A stretch of 64,000 bases of DNA from Myroides sp. NP-2 (lineage in GTDB: Bacteria; Bacteroidota; Bacteroidia; Flavobacteriales; Flavobacteriaceae), in NCBI RefSeq assembly GCF_014145665.1, contig NZ_JACHTD010000002.1, positions 124,001-188,000 of the forward strand. The letters run 5' to 3'. Every line of letters starts with the position of its first letter. Positions within the stretch are counted from its first letter, which is position 1. The notes beneath the pieces were generated by a model. It worked only from the letters and a program-made list of their open reading frames with translations. It was not told the DNA's origin and made no database searches. Of this stretch, positions 28,548 through 37,367 are shown piece by piece. Both the position numbers and the translations under genes were made by a program.

Positions 28548-29462
28548 TTAATTTAAACTAGCATAGTACTTTATACCATAATGATAAGTAGCCATCCTAA
28601 TAAGTAAGGTTTCTTTCACGTCAGTTGTCAACTTGTTATCCTCTAATACGGCTTGCTCCATCTTTTTAGAATAAGCGATAAAAGAATCGATATAACCTTC
28701 TTTTACAGCTTCATATGATCGCGCATATAACTGCAAAATAGAAAGCAATGTAGGATCTGTCTTTTTGCTAGTAGAAGAAAATATCCGATCATAATAGATC
28801 GAGTCTTCAGTATAGCTCTCACCATGTTGCAGTTTTAAAAAATTGTAGAACGTTGTATAATCTATATCCTCTCCAATTTGAGCATTAGGATACAAGTTTA
28901 AAACCTCCTTCTTTACGCTCTGAATAATAGCCGCATCACGTGCTCCTACATCAGTAATACCGTTATATTCGTCCATATTATTTAAAACCTTATTCACAAT
29001 AACATAGTGGTTATATCCTATTGAATCAAACCTATTTGTAAGATTAACCGCCTCTTTTAACACCTGTAAATCAGGTAATCCTGAGTCTATAGTTATCTTT
29101 TCATTTTTTGTGATCTCGTCAATAGAACTACCAACACCCAAAACTAAAGTTCCGACTAGATTTTGAGAATCTTTATAGATAGAAAGCATAGCATTAGCAT
29201 CGGCGTTTAAGAACTGCTTTATTCCTTTCCATAATTTACTCCAAAACTTACGAGGCGCTTCGAGTTGATCTGGTGGATTGCTACCATCATCAACAGTAGC
29301 AAGATAATGATGAGTTAATTGTGTATAAAAATCAGTACTTATTTCTTTATTCATACCAGTCTCCTGTGTTATAGTATGAATTACTGTCCCACTCTCCCTA
29401 TCACAGGATACAATTACAAAGGCCAAAAGTACAGGTAGTACAAAAAATTTAATATTTTTCAT
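28548..29462 (-). CDS. Hypothetical lipoprotein
   Basis: 304 residues with a lipoprotein signal ending in FVIVSC. The mature region appears largely helical (KFWSKLWKGIKQFLN, VLKEAVNLTNRFDSIGYNHYVIVNKVLNNMDEY, LLSILQLYARSYEAVKEGY). No family is recognised. It is the upstream gene of a minus-strand group with the two CarboxypepD_reg-like paralogues. The 540 bases upstream carry no other recognised gene. Confidence 0.75.
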   Translation of the reverse strand: MKNIKFFVLPVLLAFVIVSCDRESGTVIHTITQETGMNKEISTDFYTQLTHHYLATVDDGSNPPDQLEAPRKFWSKLWKGIKQFLNADANAMLSIYKDSQNLVGTLVLGVGSSIDEITKNEKITIDSGLPDLQVLKEAVNLTNRFDSIGYNHYVIVNKVLNNMDEYNGITDVGARDAAIIQSVKKEVLNLYPNAQIGEDIDYTTFYNFLKLQHGESYTEDSIYYDRIFSSTSKKTDPTLLSILQLYARSYEAVKEGYIDSFIAYSKKMEQAVLEDNKLTTDVKETLLIRMATYHYGIKYYASLN

Positions 29463-30112
29463 TTTTGAAATTTTTATGTCAATCCAACTTCAACGTTGAA
29501 TCAACGAATTACTTAATAAACACTTTGTTTAGTCGTCGTATTCCGGACTACTGCGAATCAACAATTTCACTTCTCTCTACACCTTTAAAACAGACTTAAA
29601 ACTTATAGCTGTAAAAAATTACACTGCACAACCTAGCAGATGAGTTGTCAGCTACAAAGACAGTATGAACCTCTACTTATGATTAAGAGTTCATCCTAAT
29701 TATCGCAGATAAAGACCAAGAAAGAAAGTGAGTTCTCAAACAATACTAATCGGTTATCCCAAAAAGAGTAAGGTAGAAAAAGAGTATGAATAGCTAGACT
29801 TATTCTATTCTGCTTGTTTAATTATTTCATGAAATGATTTAAAAAACAATAAGGGAAAACTATACTAACAACACATACACTTAAATCAAGAAAAATACAA
29901 AAATATTGCGCATTTAATCTACTTTCTACTAATATTACTCACAATTATAATGCCAAAATCACACTTATCGTTAAATTTTTAACATTATTATTTATAAACT
30001 TTGTTGTATGAAATCAATTGCTCAGAATGCATCTACTATGTTTCCCACCAGACTTTTGAGTAATTATAGCATTCATCGCTTAAAAAAGAGTCCAAACATG
30101 GTTGCCCTAAAT
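29463..30112. other. A/T-rich intergenic stretch without recognised gene
   Basis: About 650 bases between the lipoprotein gene and the 5-formyl-THF cyclo-ligase terminator. I see a 12-base palindrome TTCAACGTTGAA at 29489-29500 near the lipoprotein start, scattered stop codons in all frames, and no tRNA, riboswitch or complete promoter. An ATG at 30008 opens a frame that runs antisense into the next gene and is not credible. Confidence 0.6.
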
Positions 30113-30144
30113 AAAAAAGCGATGCCATCAGGCATCGCTTTTTT
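30113..30144 (-). terminator. Intrinsic terminator of the cyclo-ligase gene
   Basis: A 14-bp stem AAAAAAGCGATGCC / GGCATCGCTTTTTT with an ATCA loop. It overlaps the last bases of the stop codon at 30143-30145 on the minus strand. Confidence 0.9.
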
Positions 30145-30709
30145 ATTTAAACGTATAAATATGTTCAGGGGTTATGCAATAATCCAACCCAATATCCAGA
30201 TCAGATACTTCTGTGATGGATGGAACTGCCTCAAAAAAGCTCAATCCCACCTTGATGACCTCTGGTTTGCATTTTTCCAAGAATCGATCGTAAAATCCCT
30301 TTCCATAGCCCACGCGATTTCCATGTTGATCGAAAGCGAGTAATGGAACAAAAACAACATCCAACTGATTTTCTTGGATTTGAATTCCCCCCTCTGGCTC
30401 AGGTATACCATAGGAATTCACGCGCAAAACCGTATTATCCGTCAACAAATAATGCTGCATATCTCCGGTTTTAAAATCAGACTTAGAAAACACAATATTC
30501 TTATCCTTACCCGCTAACACTTGCAACAAATAGTCGGTATTAATTTCTTTTTTTGCTACAATAGACAAGAACAAATGATAGTTTGATTTATCCCAAATGG
30601 GCAAACGCAATGCCTGATTGGCAATGGCTAAGCTTTTGTCGTCGATTTCTTCTTCAGAAAGGCCTTGCCTAGCTTGGATATAGGTTTGACGTAAGGTGTT
30701 TTTATTCAT
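30143..30709 (-). CDS. 5-formyltetrahydrofolate cyclo-ligase
   Basis: 188 residues from ATG 30709 (MNKNTLRQTYIQARQGLSEEEI). It converts 5-formyl-THF to 5,10-methenyl-THF with ATP. Family signatures: KSLAIANQALRLPIW at the N-terminal ATP region, PEPEGGIQI, VVFVPLLAFDQHGNRVGYGKGFYDRFL (the conserved GYGKGFYDR loop), and GLSFFEAVPSI near the end. Its start overlaps the last 8 bases of the upstream AstE-family gene (ATGAATAA), which supports translational coupling and this start over the longer frame from 30790. Confidence 0.95.
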   Translation of the reverse strand: MNKNTLRQTYIQARQGLSEEEIDDKSLAIANQALRLPIWDKSNYHLFLSIVAKKEINTDYLLQVLAGKDKNIVFSKSDFKTGDMQHYLLTDNTVLRVNSYGIPEPEGGIQIQENQLDVVFVPLLAFDQHGNRVGYGKGFYDRFLEKCKPEVIKVGLSFFEAVPSITEVSDLDIGLDYCITPEHIYTFK

Positions 30710-31658
30710 TGATCGTATTTTTTGATAGGTGAAAAATAGCATCGCCTTGGTATACAATGGGCGAATCATTAACATTGATGACATAACCACTATTTGGCGC
30801 TTTAATCATCATGTTTTCTTTTCCATAGGGATCGGATATATAAGCGAGTGCTTCTCCTTTTCTCACATAGGTTCCCACAGCAACCTGATCGTGCATTAAA
30901 CCCGACTGCTTGGCTCTCACCCATACAGATTGTGCTATAACGACCATTTTATCGGTGCGGTTTTCCACCTCAAATTCGTCGCCTAGCATATCAAAATGAC
31001 GGAGAACACGCTTGGTTCCCTCAACGCCCATTTTAGACACTTCTGCATTGATGTCTAGGGATTTTCCGCCTTCAAATAACAACATCTTAACTCCGCGCTT
31101 GGCACAAGCACTGCGAAAAGATCCTGTAATTTGATTAGAATACAATAAGAAAGGGGGATGGAAAATTTCTGCTAAAGGCTCCAGCACGGCTTTATCATCC
31201 ATCGAGATGCGCAACTGAGGAGCATTGAATCGACTCTGCCCACCAGCGTGGAAGTCAATCACAAAATCGACATGTGGAATAATATGCGTTAAAATATGGT
31301 AAGCAAAACGCCCCGCTAATGATCCTGTCTTACTGCCTGGAAAGACGCGATTCAAATCACGACCATCGGGAAATTCACGGGTCTTATTGATAAACCCAAA
31401 GATATTAATCACAGGAATACAAATAATTGTTCCTCGTTTTGGGCGATTTAATCCACTGTGGACAATTTGGCGTACAATATCAACCCCGTTTAGTTCATCG
31501 CCATGCAAACCTGCGGAAAATAGTATAGTAGGTCCTTCTTCAAGTGCACGGGAGATAATTACGGGAATTCTCAATTTAGTTGCCGTATGTAATCTGGCAA
31601 TTTCTAAGTGTACGGTCTTGCTCTCACCGGGTAAAATCACTTCCTCTAATATCTTCAT
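30702..31658 (-). CDS. Succinylglutamate desuccinylase/aspartoacylase family protein
   Basis: 318 residues. A zinc carboxypeptidase-like (M14-related) fold, with the metal motif HGDE in SAGLHGDELNG, RDLNRVFPG for substrate binding, VDFVIDFHAGGQSR with the third metal-binding His, and LLFEGG late in the domain. The C-terminal part (VAVGTYVRKGEALAYISDP, APNSGYVINVNDSPIVYQGDAIF) looks like a barrel-sandwich segment. The family deacylates N-acyl amino acids or related amides; the true substrate is not deducible. It overlaps the cyclo-ligase gene by 8 bases. Confidence 0.92.
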   Translation of the reverse strand: MKILEEVILPGESKTVHLEIARLHTATKLRIPVIISRALEEGPTILFSAGLHGDELNGVDIVRQIVHSGLNRPKRGTIICIPVINIFGFINKTREFPDGRDLNRVFPGSKTGSLAGRFAYHILTHIIPHVDFVIDFHAGGQSRFNAPQLRISMDDKAVLEPLAEIFHPPFLLYSNQITGSFRSACAKRGVKMLLFEGGKSLDINAEVSKMGVEGTKRVLRHFDMLGDEFEVENRTDKMVVIAQSVWVRAKQSGLMHDQVAVGTYVRKGEALAYISDPYGKENMMIKAPNSGYVINVNDSPIVYQGDAIFHLSKNTINE

Positions 31659-31709
31659 AACTCGTGTTTTTTCGAGAAGTGAAGATAGTGAAATTCTTTT
31701 ATTTTGTGT

Positions 31710-31805
31710 GGTTTGTTTGTCGCGCGGTTTGCTCGTTGCGCGGTTTGCTCGTTGTGTGGTTTGCTCGTTGTGTGGTTTGTTTGTCGCGCGGTTTGCTCGT
31801 TACGA
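31710..31805. repeat. Minisatellite: six 16-bp tandem repeats
   Basis: Six uninterrupted 16-bp units: units 1 and 5 are GGTTTGTTTGTCGCGC; units 2, 3, 4 and 6 begin GGTTTGCTCGTT and end GCGC, GTGT, GTGT and ACGA. It lies in the intergenic region upstream of both the AstE-family gene (start 31658) and the lspA stop, and is not a multiple of three. Copy number is likely to vary between strains. Confidence 0.9.
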
Positions 31806-31884
31806 GGATTCTGGTTTAGGACGTTTGCACTCAGTCAGATGATTTCACCCTTAACACATCACTATTCACCCCTAACTACTCAAG

Positions 31885-32478
31885 CTAGTTTTTAAAAATA
31901 CGCTTATTCCAAACAATTAAGATTCCAACTCCAACTGAGATGGCAGTATCAGCAAAATTGAAAATAGCATTAAAAAAGGTGAAATACTTGCCGCCCCAAA
32001 TAGGAAGCCATTCAGGCAAATAACCACGCCAAATTGGGAAGTATAGCATATCGACTACTTTTCCGTGAAATAAGGTGCCATACGGTTGATCAGAGAACAA
32101 TGTTGCCAATTGATGTGTACTATCGTTGAAAATAACGCCGTAAAAGATCGAATCTATAATATTACCCACTGCACCTGCTAAAATTAACGATATAGCCACA
32201 ATCAAGTAATTAGACAGCTTCTTCTTGATAGAATCTTGCAACCACCATCCTATACCGAACACAGCAAAAATTCTAAACAGAGTTAAGGCTAGTTTTCCAT
32301 AGTCACCAGGAAGTGCAACTCCCCAAGCCATACCTTCATTTTCTATAAAATGTATTCTAAACCAATCAAAGACAAAAATCTCTTCGTCTAACAAAAAATT
32401 CGTTTTGATATAAATCTTTGACCATTGATCGATAATTAAAATTATAGCAACTAGGAAATAGGCTTTCTTTAATGACAT
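31885..32478 (-). CDS. lspA: Signal peptidase II (lipoprotein signal peptidase)
   Basis: 197 residues. It removes the signal peptide of diacylglyceryl-modified prolipoproteins in the inner membrane. Four hydrophobic segments are visible. The catalytic Asp pair is Asp 109 (GNIIDSIF) and Asp 177 (FNFADTAISV), and the FIENEGMAWG motif is in the first periplasmic loop. It is longer than the E. coli enzyme (about 164 residues) owing to an insert after the first Asp (residues about 113-140), common in Bacteroidota. It lies downstream of the ileS-DksA pair but has its own -7 box after a terminator. Confidence 0.97.
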   Translation of the reverse strand: MSLKKAYFLVAIILIIDQWSKIYIKTNFLLDEEIFVFDWFRIHFIENEGMAWGVALPGDYGKLALTLFRIFAVFGIGWWLQDSIKKKLSNYLIVAISLILAGAVGNIIDSIFYGVIFNDSTHQLATLFSDQPYGTLFHGKVVDMLYFPIWRGYLPEWLPIWGGKYFTFFNAIFNFADTAISVGVGILIVWNKRIFKN

Positions 32479-32497
32479 TTTTTTTCTCTTTTACACG

Positions 32498-32505
32498 CAA
32501 ATGTA
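32498..32505 (-). promoter_or_regulatory. -7 promoter box for lspA
   Basis: On the minus strand TACATTTG matches TAnnTTTG and ends 19 bases before the lspA start. The matching -33 region is only T-rich. Confidence 0.5.
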
Positions 32506-32521
32506 AACGATTTTAGGTGAT

Positions 32522-32553
32522 AAAAAAAACGCTCTTTTAGTAAAAAGAGCGTT
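32522..32553 (-). terminator. Intrinsic terminator after the TraR/DksA-family gene
   Basis: On the minus strand AACGCTCTTTT pairs with AAAAGAGCGTT around a 4-base loop and is followed by a run of T. It lies 12 bases after the stop at 32565. Confidence 0.85.
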
Positions 32554-32564
32554 GTTTTATTGAT

Positions 32565-32951
32565 TTATCGTTGCATATTTTTTGCTTCAATACTCATGGT
32601 TGCATGTGGAACTAATTTTAATCGTTCTTTATCGATTAATTTTCCTGTTACTTTACACAAGCCATAGGTTTTATTTTCAATGCGAATCAATGCATTTTTT
32701 AAATCGCGAATGAACTTCTCTTGGCGGATAGCCAATTGTGAATTTGCCTCTTTGGACATCGTTTCACTACCTTCTTCAAATGCTTTAAACGTAGGAGATG
32801 TATCATCTGTCCCATTGTTTAAATCATTCATATATGCACTCTTGATCAATTCTAAATCAGCTTGTGCTTTTTCAATTTTAGCTTGAATCAACTCTTTGAA
32901 TTCTGCCAACTCTGCGTCAGAATAACGTACTAATTCGCCAGTCTCTTTCAT
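32565..32951 (-). CDS. TraR/DksA family protein lacking the zinc-finger cysteines
   Basis: 128 residues. An N-terminal coiled-coil (about residues 12-95) precedes the C-terminal finger region IENKTYGLCKVTGKLIDKERLKLVPHATMS. DksA-type proteins bind the RNA polymerase secondary channel and modulate initiation with ppGpp. Of the four expected Cys only Cys 99 remains; the others are Thr 102, Ser 120 and Ala 123, with spacing fully kept. Some DksA paralogues elsewhere, such as Pseudomonas DksA2, also lack zinc. The gene begins 10 bases after ileS and is probably co-transcribed with it. Confidence 0.92.
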   Translation of the reverse strand: MKETGELVRYSDAELAEFKELIQAKIEKAQADLELIKSAYMNDLNNGTDDTSPTFKAFEEGSETMSKEANSQLAIRQEKFIRDLKNALIRIENKTYGLCKVTGKLIDKERLKLVPHATMSIEAKNMQR

Positions 32952-32961
32952 AATTTTAATT

Positions 32962-35900
32962 TTATTTTAAAATTAATACTCGCGTTTTCAGCTCATCAAA
33001 CTCTACATCTATACCGTTTTCTAATGTTTCAACAAATTCTAATGTATGAGTTAATGTTTCAGATTTTATGTAATCCTCATTTGCTAAAACAGCTTCTCTT
33101 ATTTCTACTACATCTTGCAATGTAACTTTTACTTTGTCTGTTACTTCAAAACCACAGTCTTTTCTAATATTCTGAATGCGGTTTACTAATTCCCTAGCAA
33201 TTCCCTCTTTACGCAATTGCTCTGTGATGGTGATATCTAGTGCAACCGTAATTCCTCCTTCATTTGCTACCAACCATCCTTCGATATCTTGAGAAGTGAT
33301 CTCAACGTCCGAAAGTGTTAATATAATACTTTTTTCCGTTAATTTTAAAATAATTTCTCCATTTTTCTCAATCTCAGAAATATTTTCTTGGGTGAAATTC
33401 TGTATTTCCTTAGCAATCAATCCCATATCTTTTCCAAAACGCGGTCCTAAGGTTTTGAAATTAGGTTTGATTTGTTTCACCAAAATCCCAGAAGCATCAT
33501 CCAACAGCTCAATTTCTTTTACATTAACCTCCGCTTTGATCAAATCCTCTACTGCTAAGATCTCCAAACGTTGATTTTCATCTAAAATTGGGATCATAAT
33601 TCGCTGTAAGGGTTGACGTACTTTGATCATTTCTTTTTTGCGCAAAGAAAGAACCAAAGAAGAAATAATTTGAGCTTTGTGCATTCTGCTTTCCAATCCG
33701 GCATCAACGAAAGACGCATCGAATTTAGGGAAATCAGCCAAATGTACAGATTCAGCATGTTCTTTGTTCGTTACAGATGTTAAGTCTCTGTAAAGTCTAT
33801 CCATAAAGAATGGAGCAATCGGAGCGCCTAATTTCGACACCGTAATCAAACAGGTGTACAAGGTTTGATAGGCTGCAATTTTATCTTGTGCATACTCCCC
33901 TTTCCAGAATCTTCTACGACATAAACGCACGTACCAGTTACTCAAGTTTTCTGTTACAAATTCCGTAATTGCTCTTGCTGCACGAGTTGGTTCGTATTCT
34001 CCGTAGCATTCATCTACTTTTTGCACCAAAGTATTCAATTCCGATAGGATCCAACGGTCAATTTCTGGACGGTCCTTTACTGGAACCTCAGCCTCTGAAT
34101 AGTTAAATCCGTCAATATTGGCATATAGTGAAAAGAAGTTATAGGTATTATACAAGGTTCCGAAGAACTTTTTTCTTACTTCTGTTATTCCTTCTAGATC
34201 GAACTTTAAGTTATCCCATGGATTTGCATTGGAAATCATATACCAGCGAGTTGCATCTGGACCATGTTCAGTTAATGTTTCAAAAGGATCGATGGTATTG
34301 CCTAAACTCTTAGACATCTTCAATCCGTTTTTATCTAATACTAAACCGTTAGAAACTACGTTTTTATATGCCTTGGTATCAAAGACCAAAGTAGCAATTG
34401 CGTGAAGGGTATAGAACCATCCACGAGTTTGATCCACCCCTTCTGCGATAAAATCAGCGGGATAAGCGCCATTTTGATCCACCAATTCTTTATTTTCAAA
34501 AGGATAATGCCATTGGGCATATGGCATAGATCCTGAATCAAACCATACGTCGATTAGATCTGCTTCACGATACATTGGCTTGCCACTAGGAGAAACTAAT
34601 ACGATGGAATCAACCACATTTTTATGCAAGTCAATTTTGTCGTAGTTTTCTTCTGACATATCGCCTACCACAAATCCTTCATACGGATTGTTCTCTTGGA
34701 AACCAGCAGCTTTTGATTTTGCAATCTCCGCCACCATTTCCTCTACAGAACCGATGATCAATTCTTCGGTTTTATCTTCTGTTCTCCAGATCGGAAGTGG
34801 AATACCCCAATAGCGCGAACGAGACAAGTTCCAGTCGTTGGCATTTTTCAACCAATTTCCAAAACGCCCTTCTCCTGTTGCTTTGGGTTTCCAGTTTATT
34901 GTTTCATTCAGTTCGAACATGCGGTCTTTAACTTCCGTGATTTTGATAAACCAAGAATCTAATGGATAGTACAACACCGGTTTATTCGTTCTCCAACAAT
35001 GTGGATAACTGTGCACGTATTTCTCTACTTTGAATGCTTTATTTTCTTCTTTTAATTTAATAGCCAGCTCAACATCTACTGAGCGTTCTGGTGCCTCTCC
35101 TTCATCATAATATTCATTCTTAACGTATTTTCCACCAAATTCCTCTCCCATTTCTTTGACAAATCGACCTTGAAGGTCAACCAATGGCACAGGATTTCCT
35201 TCTGCATCTAGGATTAACATGGCAGGTACTTCTGGTGTAGCTTCTTTAGCTACTTTGGCATCATCGGCACCAAATGTAGGCGCTGTATGCACAATACCTG
35301 TACCGTCTTCCGTTGTTACGAAATCTCCCGCAATTACTCTAAATGCATGTTCTGGATTTTGGTAAGGCAACGTATACGGCAATAACTGCTCGTATTTAAT
35401 CCCTACTAAATCCGCTCCTTTGAAGGATTTAACGATAAAATACGGTATCTTTTTATCTCCCTCTTGATAAGCTGCTACTTCATCCGCTGTTTCTACAGCT
35501 GAGAATTTTCCAGCAAATTGTTTACCCACTAATGCGCTAGCCAAAACAACTTGAATCGGTTCGCCCGTATATTGGTTAAATGATTGAACCAATACATAGT
35601 CAATTTTAGGTCCAACGGTTAAAGCAGTATTCGATGGCAACGTCCAAGGAGTCGTTGTCCAAGCCAAGAAGTGAATAGTGCCCATTCCTTGTAAGAAGTC
35701 AGGAAGGGTTGTTTCAACTGCTTTAAACTGCGCAACAACAGTAGTATCTGTTACATCTTTATAAGCCCCTGGCTGGTTGATCTCATGAGAAGACAATCCT
35801 GTACCCGCTTTAGGCGAATACGGTTGGATCGTATATCCTTTGTACAATAAATTCTTATCGTAAATCTGCTTCAACAACCACCATACAGATTCCATATATT

Positions 35901-36366
35901 TCGGCTTATAGGTTACATATGGATCTTCCATATCTACCCAATATCCCATCTGTTGTGTCAATTCATTCCACAAGTCGGTATAGCGCATAACGGTGCGCTT
36001 ACAAGCTTGGTTATATTCTTCGATGGTAATCTTTACCCCGATATCTTCTTTTGTAATCCCTAATTCCTTCTCTGTACCTAACTCAACAGGTAGTCCATGT
36101 GTATCCCAACCTGCTTTTCGCTTAACTTGAAATCCTTTTTGCGTTTTATATCGACAAAAAATATCTTTAATCGTACGAGCCATTACGTGGTGAATACCAG
36201 GTTTTCCATTAGCTGAAGGCGGTCCCTCAAAAAATACAAAAGGCTTGTTACCCTCTCTCGTACTAATACTTTTTTCGAATATGGATTGTTCTTTCCAAAA
36301 CGTTAGCATCTCAGATGCTACCCCTGACATATCAAGATTCTTATATTCTGTAAATTTAGTGCTCAT
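32962..36366 (-). CDS. ileS: Isoleucyl-tRNA synthetase, long (IleRS2-like) form
   Basis: 1134 residues, longer than E. coli IleRS (938). It charges tRNA-Ile in the cytoplasm. Visible: catalytic Rossmann fold with the signature written GIHH at residues 57-60 (ANGKPGIHHVMART) instead of HIGH, an editing CP1 domain (WTTTPWTLPSNTAL, GTGIVHTAPTFGADDA), KMSKSLGN, and a C-terminal extension with QNIRKDCGFEVTDKV. Length, C-terminal extension and the GXHH signature fit the eukaryote-like IleRS2 group known for resistance to mupirocin. The DksA-type gene follows 10 bases downstream. Confidence 0.97.
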   Translation of the reverse strand: MSTKFTEYKNLDMSGVASEMLTFWKEQSIFEKSISTREGNKPFVFFEGPPSANGKPGIHHVMARTIKDIFCRYKTQKGFQVKRKAGWDTHGLPVELGTEKELGITKEDIGVKITIEEYNQACKRTVMRYTDLWNELTQQMGYWVDMEDPYVTYKPKYMESVWWLLKQIYDKNLLYKGYTIQPYSPKAGTGLSSHEINQPGAYKDVTDTTVVAQFKAVETTLPDFLQGMGTIHFLAWTTTPWTLPSNTALTVGPKIDYVLVQSFNQYTGEPIQVVLASALVGKQFAGKFSAVETADEVAAYQEGDKKIPYFIVKSFKGADLVGIKYEQLLPYTLPYQNPEHAFRVIAGDFVTTEDGTGIVHTAPTFGADDAKVAKEATPEVPAMLILDAEGNPVPLVDLQGRFVKEMGEEFGGKYVKNEYYDEGEAPERSVDVELAIKLKEENKAFKVEKYVHSYPHCWRTNKPVLYYPLDSWFIKITEVKDRMFELNETINWKPKATGEGRFGNWLKNANDWNLSRSRYWGIPLPIWRTEDKTEELIIGSVEEMVAEIAKSKAAGFQENNPYEGFVVGDMSEENYDKIDLHKNVVDSIVLVSPSGKPMYREADLIDVWFDSGSMPYAQWHYPFENKELVDQNGAYPADFIAEGVDQTRGWFYTLHAIATLVFDTKAYKNVVSNGLVLDKNGLKMSKSLGNTIDPFETLTEHGPDATRWYMISNANPWDNLKFDLEGITEVRKKFFGTLYNTYNFFSLYANIDGFNYSEAEVPVKDRPEIDRWILSELNTLVQKVDECYGEYEPTRAARAITEFVTENLSNWYVRLCRRRFWKGEYAQDKIAAYQTLYTCLITVSKLGAPIAPFFMDRLYRDLTSVTNKEHAESVHLADFPKFDASFVDAGLESRMHKAQIISSLVLSLRKKEMIKVRQPLQRIMIPILDENQRLEILAVEDLIKAEVNVKEIELLDDASGILVKQIKPNFKTLGPRFGKDMGLIAKEIQNFTQENISEIEKNGEIILKLTEKSIILTLSDVEITSQDIEGWLVANEGGITVALDITITEQLRKEGIARELVNRIQNIRKDCGFEVTDKVKVTLQDVVEIREAVLANEDYIKSETLTHTLEFVETLENGIDVEFDELKTRVLILK

Positions 36367-36542
36367 CGTTATTATTCTACTATTTTTTAATCAATTGGGC
36401 GAATTTACGCATTTTCATTTAATTACAACTCAAATTATTGCTACTAAAAAGCGCAAAAAAAAGCATTTTTGAATGATTTTGAGTTTTTGAAAGCCTGAGA
36501 AGCAATAAAAAGTAGAGCGTATGAGCTTGGGGAGATTTGTTC

Positions 36543-36647
36543 TTTGGGTAATACTCCCTTGTTCCTTTGCCGATTGCTGTGTAAACAGAATCTAGGCATG
36601 TGAGTTTCTTCCATTTAGAAAAGAACAGCAAGTGTTGATTACCCAAA
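36543..36647. repeat. 105-bp segment bounded by 10-bp inverted repeats
   Basis: TTTGGGTAAT (36543-36552) and ATTACCCAAA (36638-36647) bound a segment in the gap between ileS and recO. No internal gene is convincing. It could be a small mobile-element remnant or simply a long-range hairpin; neither is proven. Confidence 0.3.
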
Positions 36648-36653
36648 ACTAGG

Positions 36654-37367
36654 TCAAGAGAATACCTCTTTCAGTATTTCTAGGGATTTTGGTTTCTTGA
36701 AGCCCGTAAAGTGCACTTCATAATACTTCATCAAAAGAGCTAATAGGGTTTTTCGATCGCGGGCAGAAAATATTTTTTGATCCGATTCAAAACCTAAGCG
36801 CAAGAGTCGCTTAAACAAAAAAGTTTCCTCACCATCAAAACAACTAGAGGCGTGTACATCAGTAAAAACGCCTTCTATCCAATCGAAGTAATGGCAATCA
36901 ATCTCAGAAGCATCAGGGTAAAATCCGAGGTATTTTGTCAACTCCACAAGGAGTAACAGGTGAAAATTAGCCGTCTCGTCATGCGTGTCTAGCCAAAGTA
37001 AAGCGGCTTCAACAAAGGTGTAGAATTGTTCATCTCTTTCTTGTTCGCTCACAATCATGCTCAAAATCTCGCTGACGAAAAGAGCAATGCTATTTTTGGA
37101 GAAATCGTAGTAGATTGTTTGGTACACTTGGTCCACTTTAATTTCTTTAAAATACTCCATTCCGCCTTTATTTTTATAGGTGAACGCAATATCCAACAAC
37201 ATCAAGGGCTGAAAATACGCGATTTTCTGTGCATTTTTCCCTTTTGCAAAAGCGTTGCGAACAAAAAAAGTTTGAATTCCCACTTCTTTTGTCAAACACT
37301 TTACAATCAAGCTTTTATCTTGATATTTAATCGACTGCAGAACGATGGCCTTTGTTTGTACAACCAT
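36654..37367 (-). CDS. recO: DNA repair protein RecO
   Basis: 237 residues. RecO loads RecA onto SSB-covered single-stranded DNA with RecR. The N-terminal OB-fold pattern is typical (QTKAIVLQSIKYQDKSLIVKCLTKEVG, AYFQPLMLLDIAF), followed by the helical domain (SEILSMIVSEQERDEQFYTFVEAALLWLD, LLLLVELTKYLGFYPD). The usual four Cys zinc site is not evident. Its ATG overlaps the porZ stop by one base (TAATG), so translation is probably coupled to porZ. Confidence 0.95.
   Translation of the reverse strand: MVVQTKAIVLQSIKYQDKSLIVKCLTKEVGIQTFFVRNAFAKGKNAQKIAYFQPLMLLDIAFTYKNKGGMEYFKEIKVDQVYQTIYYDFSKNSIALFVSEILSMIVSEQERDEQFYTFVEAALLWLDTHDETANFHLLLLVELTKYLGFYPDASEIDCHYFDWIEGVFTDVHASSCFDGEETFLFKRLLRLGFESDQKIFSARDRKTLLALLMKYYEVHFTGFKKPKSLEILKEVFS

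Noticed and set aside
29463..30112. Possible RNA gene in the 650-base gap
   Set aside because: No cloverleaf, conserved RNA motif or strong hairpin was found apart from the cyclo-ligase terminator.
30008..30343. 111-codon plus-strand frame
   Set aside because: Most of it is antisense to the conserved cyclo-ligase gene and crosses its terminator.
31710..31805. Possible CRISPR array
   Set aside because: The 16-bp units are contiguous with no unique spacers, and no cas genes are nearby; it is a minisatellite.
36419..36646. 75-codon frame on the minus strand in the ileS-recO gap
   Set aside because: It needs a TTG start within an inverted repeat and shows no recognisable domain or ribosome-binding context.
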